Source of the DNA: Aurantiochytrium sp. KH105
Lineage: Eukaryota > Sar > Bigyra > Thraustochytrida > Thraustochytriidae
Reading direction: 5' to 3'
Length of the DNA stretch: 54,304 nucleotides
Assembly (NCBI GenBank): GCA_003116975.1
Contig: BGKB01000255.1
Location: forward strand, 1 to 54,304
Part shown: piece by piece, positions 9,660 to 17,814 of the stretch
Layout of the letters: each line of letters opens with the position of its first letter
Numbering within the stretch: position 1 is the first letter of the stretch
Notes under the pieces: model-generated
What the model was told of the DNA's origin: nothing
The model's database searches: none
Seen by the model: the letters and a program-made list of their open reading frames with translations, nothing else
Made by a program: the position numbers and the translations under genes

Positions 9660-10673
9660 AACGAGTAGGTCTGACCGTTCTCTTTTTACTATGCACTGAC
9701 CGCATCCGGCGTGAGAGCCTCTAACAAACATAAGAAAGTCACTTTACGCAAATGTTCAATTCGACTATCGTTGCCTCATAAGAAATAACTGCTGCCGCAA
9801 CTATCTACCTACTACGCCTAGGCTCAGATGAGATCGTAGCTCTCACCTCAACAACCTTTTTCAAGCGCAAACCACAAGTTTGGGTGCGACGGGTTGCTCA
9901 CGGCTCATCATAAGGGCAGCAATCACATAATTCCTTCCAAGGCCCGAGTCGAAGCAGCTCTCTGAAGTAGGCATCAATAACTCGTCGCACAAGAACAAGT
10001 CGACAACGAAGGCTTGCACGGCCGTGCCGCCAGAGATTCGCGGGCGCCAGGGATTCGCGGCAGCCAGGTGGCTGGCGCGCGTCTGCAAGGAAAGCCAAAG
10101 CAAGCCATGGCAAGCCAAAGCAAGCCAAGGCAAGCCAAAGCAAGCCAAGGCAAGCCAAAGCAAGCCAAGGCAAGCCAAAGCAAGCCAAGGCAAGCCAAAG
10201 CAAGCCAAGGCAAGCCAAGCAAGACGGCACGAAGACTCGGATGGGCGTCGCGGGCCTCGCCGTTATATGTAGGTCACGTCTAGCCCTAGCTTAGCCAGCT
10301 ATCTTCGTAGGTGTACTGACTGCGGGAATAGGAGAGAAGAGGAAAGAACTGGGAAAGGGGGAGTCTGTGGTTGACTGCGGGAAGCTTGGAGACTGGAGCC
10401 GCGGGCACGGAGGTGCCACAGTGGGGCAGGAAGATAAAGATCCGGACAGAAAGGGCGTGGCTGCGGCCCGCCCGCTTGCAGCCGTCGCCCAACGGCGGCT
10501 GCGTAGACGCGGCAGCCGGTCGGTCGCGGGACGGGCAAGGCAGGCAGACGCGAAACAGGCGCGAGCGAGCAGCGGCAGCGGCAGCGGCAGCAGCGGCGGC
10601 AGCGGCAGACGAAGCAGCAGCAGCGAGAGCAGCGAGAGCAGCACGGGCTCAGGGAAAAAAAGAGGCGAGCAAG
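9660..10673. other. Spacer between CR2 and CR3
   Basis: No supported gene. It contains the 20-bp tandem repeat at 10101-10220, an A/T-containing stretch at 9720-9850 and, just before CR3, (GCAGCG)n-like DNA (10560-10650). Leucine/alanine-rich frames on the minus strand over 9861-10230 are translations of the repeat. Confidence 0.6.
10101..10220. repeat. Tandem repeat of alternating decamers CAAGCCAAAG / CAAGCCAAGG
   Basis: Twelve consecutive decamers alternate to make a 20-bp higher-order unit, about six copies, with only a few mismatches at the edges. A related CCAAG tract occurs at 19436-19470, and its reverse-complement theme (CCTTG)n at 7681-7707. Confidence 0.9.
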
Positions 10674-11624
10674 ATGAAGTCCGTCCGGATGCTCCTGGCC
10701 GTGGCCGTGGCCGCCCTCGCGTGCATGGCGCAGGGCTTGTCGGCGGAGGAGCAGAGCGCCCTGGGCGTCGCCGGTACGTGCAACTTCAACTGCCCTGCGC
10801 ACTCGAAGCAAAAGTCCAAGGTCGAGTGCTGCAACAACATCTACGACTGCAAGTGCGACAAGGGCTACAAGCGCCGTCCGCACAAGGGCATCTGCATCAA
10901 GGATGATCCCGAAGAAAAGCCCACGGCCCCGCCCGTCAGGTGCCCTGGCGGCATCAAGAAGAAGGAGTGCTGCGTCGGCGATGCGTGCTACAACAAGGTT
11001 GTCTCTCTCATGCAGCAGAGCGAGACCGAGCAGCGGCCCGATTACTTTGTGCAGCTTGCCGTCGGTGACGACGATGATCTCATTGACGACTTGTGCCCCG
11101 AGGTGATCGAGGCGGGTGATGCCGAGGTCGACGATGATGATGACGAAGACGAGGAGGATGATGTGATTGCCGAGAGCGAGATCTTCCCGTTCGACGAGCT
11201 CTTTCTCGAAACGGACGAAACGATGGACTCGGGCGTGTCTCTTCGCGCGAGCATCATGGACTTTCTTGAAGAGGACGCCGCAGGCTGCTCTAACAACATC
11301 ATTTGTGCAAAGGGCACCAAGCCGTGCGTCAAGGACTCGTGCCCCAAGAACCAACAGACTGATTGCTGCTGCAAGTGCAAGGGCGGCGTGATGAAGAGCA
11401 GCGGCAGGTGCAATTGCCCCGCAAAGCCTACGGCCGCACCTACGCCCGAGCCGAAGCAATGCAAGAAGAAGAACTGCCCCAAGCCGTACTCCAAGCCGTA
11501 CTTGGTCAAGTCCATCAACAAGTGCAAGTGCAAGTGCAAGAAGGGCTACCAGGTCATGGACGGCGAGTGCAAGCCGAAAAAGTGCTTTTACAAGACGATC
11601 TGCAAGAAGGAAGCGGTAGCTTAA
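10674..11624 (+). CDS. Secreted cysteine-rich polyampholyte protein CR3
   Basis: The product is 316 aa, starting at the ATG at 10674 where paralog homology begins. It has a signal peptide (1-23), 11-Cys N-module, acidic linker with the extra cysteine (30 mature Cys in total, as in CR1), the conserved SLRASIMDFLEE segment and an 18-Cys C-module. Its last ~35 residues and much of its linker are identical to CR1. The first ~60 bp after the stop also align with the CR1 3' flank, so CR1 and CR3 were duplicated, or converted, recently and including flanks. It differs from CR1 by small substitutions in the signal peptide and hinge. The family is unrecognised. Confidence 0.85.
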   Translation: MKSVRMLLAVAVAALACMAQGLSAEEQSALGVAGTCNFNCPAHSKQKSKVECCNNIYDCKCDKGYKRRPHKGICIKDDPEEKPTAPPVRCPGGIKKKECCVGDACYNKVVSLMQQSETEQRPDYFVQLAVGDDDDLIDDLCPEVIEAGDAEVDDDDDEDEEDDVIAESEIFPFDELFLETDETMDSGVSLRASIMDFLEEDAAGCSNNIICAKGTKPCVKDSCPKNQQTDCCCKCKGGVMKSSGRCNCPAKPTAAPTPEPKQCKKKNCPKPYSKPYLVKSINKCKCKCKKGYQVMDGECKPKKCFYKTICKKEAVA

Positions 11625-12722
11625 ATGAAGCACGACTCGTCGCAGGACTGCGCTGCGAAGCGTCTCCTATCCTAAAAAACAAAGATTGTCTCCTTTCGCA
11701 TCCATTCATCCATCTACCTCGTCCGTTCATCTATATTTTGTTCGACTGTCGGTCATACTTTCTTTCCTACGGCTTCAACTTTCTTTTCCAAAGCTTGAGA
11801 CGTCTGCCAGTCAGCAGAGCAGCACGCAAATGGGAACAGGACGTCATTTCGACAGGTTCTACACCATCCGGATTCACTGTCAGAAAGAGGAAAAGGGAAA
11901 CTGAGCGGTGGTAATGGGTCGAGGCCCGGCTGTCTATCTGCCAGCCTGCCTGGCTGTCTATCTGCCAGCCTGCCTGGCTGTCTATCTGCCAGCCTGCCCT
12001 CCCTGCATGCATGCCTGCATGCATGCATGGCCACCGCCGGCGGCAGCCGCGTGCTGCCTGCGCAGGCCACGCAGCGTCCGCGCTATGCCGCGTCGCCCGT
12101 GCTCCTCCCCTTTTTCCAGCGCACCAGGCGGCAGCGGTCGTGCGCAAAGAGCAGCTGGCCGGAGGGTTCAAGTTGGTCTCATAAAAAGGAAGACGAGCGG
12201 GAGATGAGAGCCCGGTCGGGTCGGACGCCAGACTCGCCCCAGCGACCGCGGCACCAGGCTCGCAGGCAGGCAGGCACAGGCAGGCAGGCAGGCAAAGGTG
12301 GCCACGCGGAAAGGCCGCAAGGCGCGAGGCCTGAGCTGCCGCCACCGCCAGTGGTCGGCAGTCGGAGTTGCGCAAACGAAGAGACTGGAAAAGAATCCGC
12401 AGCCGTAAAAGATCTATCTGGACGTAAGGACACCGGCCACAGCCACTGGCACTGACGTTTGCAGAGGGGAGGAGGGGGAGAAAACCGGCACGGGTGTGAA
12501 AGGGAGGAGAGAGGGGAAAGAAAGACGCCTCCAACGCGCGCGGCGCAGGCACGGCGGCAAGGCGCGGCAGGCGGTTTGGCGGCACAGCTCGAACCGCGAA
12601 GGGACGGGCGCGTGGGTAGGCAGCGAGACAAGCTGCGCAGGCAGGCAGGGAAAGCGCCGCACGGGCAGGCGCGGGCAGACAGAAGCGAGTGGGGAAAGAG
12701 AGTGCGAGCGAGCGAAGAGACG
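11625..12722. other. Spacer between CR3 and CR4
   Basis: No supported gene. It holds a 24-bp tandem repeat (11928-11999), a CATGCATG-rich tract (12002-12030), CAGG/GCAG repeats (12256-12297) and a CATAAAAAGG TATA-like stretch at 12179-12188. Other frames in the region are repeat-derived. Confidence 0.55.
11928..11999. repeat. 24-bp tandem repeat, three copies
   Basis: The unit GGCTGTCTATCTGCCAGCCT plus GCCT is repeated three times head to tail, nearly perfectly. It lies in the CR3-CR4 spacer. Confidence 0.9.
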
Positions 12723-13729
12723 ATGCGCGGATGTAGCGGCGCCATGCTGGGACTGGCCGTGGCCGCGGTCGCGTGCCTGACGCAGGGCGCGAGCGGGACC
12801 GAGATCATGACGACGACGACGATGGCGCTCGAGGATATGTCTAGGCCTATGCCACCCCCAAAACCAAGAAGAAGTGCCGCTTCGATTGCCCGCGTCACTC
12901 CAAGGTGAAGTGGAAGGATGAGTGCTGCAACAGTATCTACGACTGCAAGTGCGACAAAGGCTACAAACGCGTTGCCCATAAGAACAAGTGCGTCAAGATC
13001 GATGACGATCAGGAAGTCCCCGAGAAGGATCCCATCAAGTGCCCCGGCGGCAGGAAAAAGAGCAAGTGCTGCGAGAACGAGAAGTGCTACAAGAAGAAGT
13101 TTGGCGTTTGGAATTTCACTGTTGATGACGATGAGGGCCTCGTCGACGATGACGAGGACCTTGTCGATGACGATACCCCCGGAGTCGATAAGGATAGCGA
13201 TGACGATGACGAGGATGACATCGAAGTGGACGGTGATGACGAGGGGGATATCATTGAGGAAGATGACGAGCTCTTTCCCATTGACGAACTGCTCGAGGAG
13301 TCCGAGGAAGAAGAAACTGGAGTTTCTCTTCGCGCCAGCATCATGGACTTTCTCGAACAAGACCAAACTGTCTCGTGCCCTCGTTCCATTGTCTGCGCTA
13401 AGGGCACCAAACCGTGCCATAAGGATGGCTGCCCTCTTAACCAGGCAAAGGACTGCTGCTGCAAGTGTAAGAGAGGCAGAATGAAGGACAATGGCAAGTG
13501 CTGGTGCCCTCCGCCGAAGCCAACACCCGCTCCTACAAAGGCACCCAAAGAGTGCGCGGGCTACACCAAGTGCAAGAAAAAGCCGAACAGCAAGCGTTAC
13601 TTCCACAAGGGTAAGGGCAAGTGCATGTGCAAGTGCAAAAAGGGATTCAAAAAGGAGAACGGGGAGTGCAAGCCCAAGCTGTGCTTTTACAAGACCAAGT
13701 GCCTCAAGACCGAAGTACTTACAAAGTAA
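12723..13729 (+). pseudogene. CR4: cysteine-rich paralog interrupted by a one-base frameshift
   Basis: The ATG at 12723 opens a signal peptide and a short Thr/Met/Pro stretch; the frame then leaves homology in the C5A4 run at 12855-12863. From about 12867 a different frame carries the rest: 11-Cys N-module, a very acidic linker, the conserved SLRASIMDFLEQ segment and the 18-Cys C-module, ending at 13729. One base is missing relative to an intact frame of about 335 codons. Everything downstream is well preserved, with all 29 expected cysteines and no stops, so either the break is very recent or it is a homopolymer sequencing error. It groups with CR5 by the Glu-Glu-Glu-Thr-Gly-Val linker end and the Val-Ala-His-Lys loop. 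A GT-AG intron here would be only ~30 bp, which seems too short. Confidence 0.75.
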
Positions 13730-14263
13730 ATACGCGAGAAAGTGATGGCTTGGCCGTCTCCAAAGCTTGGGCTGTATCTTTGCCCATTCCGAGATCACTT
13801 TCTTTTCAAAAGTTTACAATCAATTTCCTTTCACGATGATCATCGCTTGGGAATCCTCGTTGTCTGACTTCATTCATCACATTATTGTTAAAGCTTGGCC
13901 TAGTCTTGATCCATCAGCAGGTCTGGTGGAAGGCTGCTTTACTACTAATGTCAAGAACTGATGCAAGTTCTGACGTTTTCTCAAGGTGGCCAAGGCTATT
14001 CACCCCAGCTCATTCGCTCGACGACAACATGAGCAAGTGGATTCCAATTTGGTTGCCAGTCTGCCTGTCTGCCAGTCTGCCTGCCCATACCATTCTGCTC
14101 GAGACGAGGCGTAATTTATGAGCGCTTCCGGCTTCCACCCTCAAAATTTTGCGATGCAGTCTTCCGGAACCGCGATGGAAGCGCCCTCAAATCAGCAAAA
14201 GGCTCGCGATCAACCAAGCAGGACATGGCACTGTCAGTGCGGGCCGCCTTTGCGCTCTCTCAC

Positions 14264-14271
14264 TATATAAA
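14264..14271 (+). promoter_or_regulatory. TATA box without an obvious downstream gene
   Basis: TATATAAA sits in a GC-rich setting and is the best TATA match noted in the window. The following ~380 bp is GC-rich and open but has no convincing ATG-started gene, so it may drive a non-coding or very short transcript, or be chance. Confidence 0.35.
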
Positions 14272-14922
14272 TCAGCCAGGCGCAGCCCGCGCAGTCAGCT
14301 CGCCGAGCGAAGCCACGGAAAGTGATTGCAAGGGAGCCTGGGCCCGTCGAGTGGCCGCTAAAAGCTCCGTGTCCGGCCGCTCTGACGACTCCAGGCGCGA
14401 AAGTTACGGAGTCTGGACAGAGGCGAGAGCCGGCGTCTCGTCTTGAGGGGGCGAAGACATCCCGGCGATCTTTGTCTCGTTGTGGGTGGCCGCCTCGCCG
14501 CACGCAGCTGCAGCTCGCAGTCGCGCGTGTCCTGTGCGAATGGCTGCGCGAGACCTGCGTAACCAGTCGAGACAAGTGCAAGCCAACTTGAGGGGCCGCG
14601 CGCACGGCCTGTGAATACAGAACCCGGCAAATCCAAGCCGAAGTAAATTAAATTGCTATACCGCATTTGAGGGACTACGAAAGGCGATATCGTCTCGTTT
14701 GCTCCATTCTTCGTTCATTTTTTCTTGAGCGTGATGCTTTTTACTTGAGCGTGATGAATCGGTAGCACCAGCATCAACTTCTTTTTCCTGCCATGCGTGG
14801 ACTGACTTCTTTGCGCCGTGGAAGGTGCTCTTCTTCTTTCGGCTTCTCTGCAGTGCTTGGCTCGAGCTGTCCGCGTTGCCGACGGAGGGCCGGCCGTGCA
14901 TCGCTGTCATCGAGACGGCAAG

Positions 14923-14954
<32 letters not shown>

Positions 14955-15235
14955 TATGCAAGCAGACGGACAGACCGGAGCTGCGGCCATTTCAAGACAA
15001 TATGACACGAACCGAGACAAGGCGAGATGAGGATCGCAGCTGAGTCAGGTCCCAACTTGAAGAGGATAGATACTTGCTTTCTTGCAGCATGCTCCAGATT
15101 TGCTCGCCAATCAGCCACCACCAGCCAACTAGGCAACCAGGTGCCCTTCTTCCCGCCTTGCCTGGTTTGCGCGTGCGTAGCGAGGATGGCCGCGGCTCTC
15201 GCTGTGATGTCGCGCTTATTAATGTTATAGTTGAA

Positions 15236-15240
15236 GCGAA

Positions 15241-15275
<35 letters not shown>

Positions 15276-15280
15276 GAAGA
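15236..15280. repeat. (GAAA)n microsatellite
   Basis: Roughly ten GAAA units followed by degenerate GGAAG. No gene is present here. Confidence 0.9.
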
Positions 15281-16237
15281 AGGCTCGCCTCGTTTTCTTT
15301 CCAGCAGAGCCAGGTGTTGGCTAAGGAGACTTCTGGCACGTGTCCCGGTTCGAAAAGATCGAGGATCGAGGCAAGATCGTCGCTTTCCCCTTCTCCTCCG
15401 GGCAGCCCCGCTCGCTGGCTGCCTCGCAGGCGGCTTCGGCTGCGCACGCGCGAGCGCAGAGCAGAGCAGAGCATAGAAGACCAGCTCGTGGCTGGCTGCG
15501 CTGCCGCCGCCGCTCGCCCATCCCGCCGCGCGGCCAGCTCGACGAAGAGGAGGAGCCTAGGTAGCTAGCTAGCTGCCACTGCTGCTAAGACGCTCGGCCC
15601 AGTGTAGACAGACGCACGCGGTGCTAAGGCCACGGAAAGAGAAGGCCGCGGTGCTTCCTCTGGACAGCCAGTCCGCGTCCACAGGGTAACGGCGCGTGCC
15701 TTTCCTTTCCTCTCCTTATTCTGCAGCCAGCTGCAGCTGCAGCAGCTTGGCCACGGTCACTGCCGCTGCGACAAATCTTTCATTCTCTCTCTCTCTCTCC
15801 CCTTTTCCCCTTCTCCTTTTCCCGTGCCTTTCCATCCCGAAGTTGTACATGCATACTACATGCACGCGCTGCAGCTGGCAGTGGCTGCCTGCCTGCGCTG
15901 GCCGCCTGCCGAGGCCGCTCGCCCTGCGCCGCGCTGCCTCCGCCTCCCTGCCTGCCTGCTTGCCTGCCTGCCTCGCTGCCTGCCTCCCTCGCTCCCTCGC
16001 TCCGGGCGCGGGCGACCGCGGGCGACCGCCGGGGCCGCCTGCGGCGGGAGAACGGCGCGGCAGAGCGGGGCGCGCGGCGCGTTGGCGCGCTGGCGCGTTG
16101 GCCGCAGCTAGGCCGGGCGAGCGGGACTTGAGGGGGAAGAGAGCAGCCAGCTGCAGCGAGGAGTAGGGCCTGGCCTAGGCGGACGGGTAGCAGTGGGATG
16201 GGATGTACGGGCAGGGAGGGAGGGAGGGAGGGTAGAT

Positions 16238-16264
16238 ATGCATGCATGCATGCATGCATGCATG
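16238..16264. repeat. (ATGC)n microsatellite
   Basis: About seven ATGC units form a self-complementary tract 110 bp upstream of the CR5 start. CATGCATG stretches also precede CR2 and CR4. Confidence 0.85.
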
Positions 16265-16376
16265 GTATCCAGGGCGAGCGAGCTGGCAGGGACCAAGAGG
16301 ACGCGGAAGCAAATCCGAAACAGGAGAGAGGAGGAGGAGAAGAAGAAGAGGATCAGAGGAGCGAAGAGGAGGAAAG

Positions 16377-17402
16377 ATGCGCGCCCCCCAGGTGCTGCTG
16401 GCGCTGGTCGTCGCGGCTCTCGCGTGCGCGACGCAGGGCCTGGAGACGGAGCTCGCGACCTTCGAGGAGGAGTTGCAGCTCAAGCGCTATCCCCCCAAGG
16501 ACGACGACGACGACTGGGACAAACCCAAACCCCCCGGGGGCAGACCCAGACCCCCCAAGCCCGACAAGAATCTGTGCTCCTTCAAGTGCCCCAAGTACTC
16601 CAAGGTCAAGAGCAAGGTCAACTGCTGCCACAATATCTACGACTGCCAGTGCAAGAAGGGCTACAGACGCGTAGCGCACAAGGGCATTTGCGTTCCGCGC
16701 ACAGAGAGGCCGGAGCCTACGACCAAGCCCGTGCGCTGTCCCTATGGCATCAAGAAGAAGAAGTGCTGCTGTGGCGATCCCTGCTACGATAAGAAGTTTG
16801 GCGGCGGCAAGGAAACCTTTCTGGAGGAACTCGATCTCGAATTTGATGACGACGACATTGTCGACGACAACAGCCCCGACGTTGAGAAGGACGAGGACGA
16901 CGATGACGACGATGACGATGATGAGGAGACTATTGAGGAGGGCGAGCTCGTCCCTTACGACGAGATGCTCGAGGAGTCCGAGGAGGAAGAAACTGGTGTT
17001 TCCCTTCGCGCCAGCATCATGGACTTTCTTCAGCAGGAGGACCAGGGCTGGTGCGGCCCCCACAGCATTGTCTGCGCCAAGGGCACCAAGCCGTGCTACA
17101 AGAATGATTGCCCTCGCAACCAGCATAAGGATTGCTGCTGCAAGTGCAAGGGTGGTCGGATGAAGTCGAACGGCAAGTGCCATTGCCCCGCCAAGCCCAC
17201 GCCCGCGCCCACGCCCGAGCCGAAGCAATGCAGGAAGCACCACTGCGAAGACAAGCCGAACACCCGCGTGTACCTCACCAAGAGCAACAAGTGCAAGTGC
17301 AAGTGCAAGAAGGGCTTCGAGAAGAAGTACGGCGAATGCAAGCCCAAGATGTGCTTCTACAAGACTTCGTGCAAGAAGGGAGACAAGCCCGTCTGGGACT
17401 AA
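16377..17402 (+). CDS. Secreted cysteine-rich polyampholyte protein CR5
   Basis: The product is 341 aa, the longest paralog, starting at the ATG at 16377 where homology begins. After the signal peptide (1-~22) it has a unique insert of about 45 residues rich in Glu, Asp, Pro and Lys before the first Cys. Then come the N-module, with 12 Cys because the usual Cys-Cys pair is Cys-Cys-Cys, the acidic linker with runs of Asp, the conserved SLRASIMDFLQQ segment and the invariant 18-Cys C-module, giving 30 cysteines. So CR5 reaches an even cysteine count by a different extra Cys from that in CR1 and CR3. It is closest to CR4. It is secreted by inference; the family is unrecognised. Confidence 0.85.
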   Translation: MRAPQVLLALVVAALACATQGLETELATFEEELQLKRYPPKDDDDDWDKPKPPGGRPRPPKPDKNLCSFKCPKYSKVKSKVNCCHNIYDCQCKKGYRRVAHKGICVPRTERPEPTTKPVRCPYGIKKKKCCCGDPCYDKKFGGGKETFLEELDLEFDDDDIVDDNSPDVEKDEDDDDDDDDDEETIEEGELVPYDEMLEESEEEETGVSLRASIMDFLQQEDQGWCGPHSIVCAKGTKPCYKNDCPRNQHKDCCCKCKGGRMKSNGKCHCPAKPTPAPTPEPKQCRKHHCEDKPNTRVYLTKSNKCKCKCKKGFEKKYGECKPKMCFYKTSCKKGDKPVWD

Positions 17403-17762
17403 GCTCTTTGGCTCTTTGTTTCGGTCTCGCATTATTGTTGGTCCACCGCCCGATCATTTTCAAAAAAGAAATGAGTTTTTCAAATGTCCCAATGCTCGTC
17501 TTGTCTCTTTTCTTCTCGCTGCTCATCCCATGCCCAAAGTCCAGGCCGATTGGATATGCTTGTAAGAACAAAGTCAAAATAACGAGGTTTTCTCTCTGTC
17601 AAACAAGGACGCTGCTCGTTTCTACCTTCCAACCGAGCCAGTTTATTGAAAAGTCACGATGTAGTACCGGTAATGTCTGAACGTACATGGCTTGCTATTC
17701 TTGCTTACGTCTCCACAATTCACGAAGATGTTATGGTTGAGGATTCAGATAGTTCTGGTGTT

Positions 17763-17814
17763 GGGCAGTGATACTGGGCAGAGATACTGGGCAGTGATAC
17801 TGGGCAGTGATACT
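17763..17814. repeat. 13-bp tandem repeat, four copies
   Basis: The unit GGGCAGTGATACT is repeated four times with one copy differing (GAGATACT). No gene overlaps it. Confidence 0.9.

Larger units (their letters stand above)
13730..16376. other. Long spacer between CR4 and CR5
   Basis: No supported protein gene in 2.6 kb. It has an AT-rich part (13,730-14,160), an orphan TATA-like element (14,264), and repeats: CTGYCTGCCAG at 14056-14092, (GGCA)n at 14919-14955, (GAAA)n at 15236-15280, (CT)n at 15782-15800, CTGC/CCTC tracts at 15946-16010 and (ATGC)n at 16238-16264. A TATA box with no coding gene behind it leaves room for a non-coding transcript around 14,290-14,640. Confidence 0.5.

Noticed and set aside
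9861..10272. Leu/Ala/Trp-rich minus frames and Lys/Gln/Ser-rich plus frames
   Set aside because: Direct translations of the decamer tandem repeat.
6391..17432. Long antisense frames (up to 539 codons) opposite each CR gene
   Set aside because: They mirror the sense codons: Lys, Asp and Cys codons read backwards give Leu, Val and Ala, and the sense genes avoid codons that are stops in reverse. No independent start, signal or domain.
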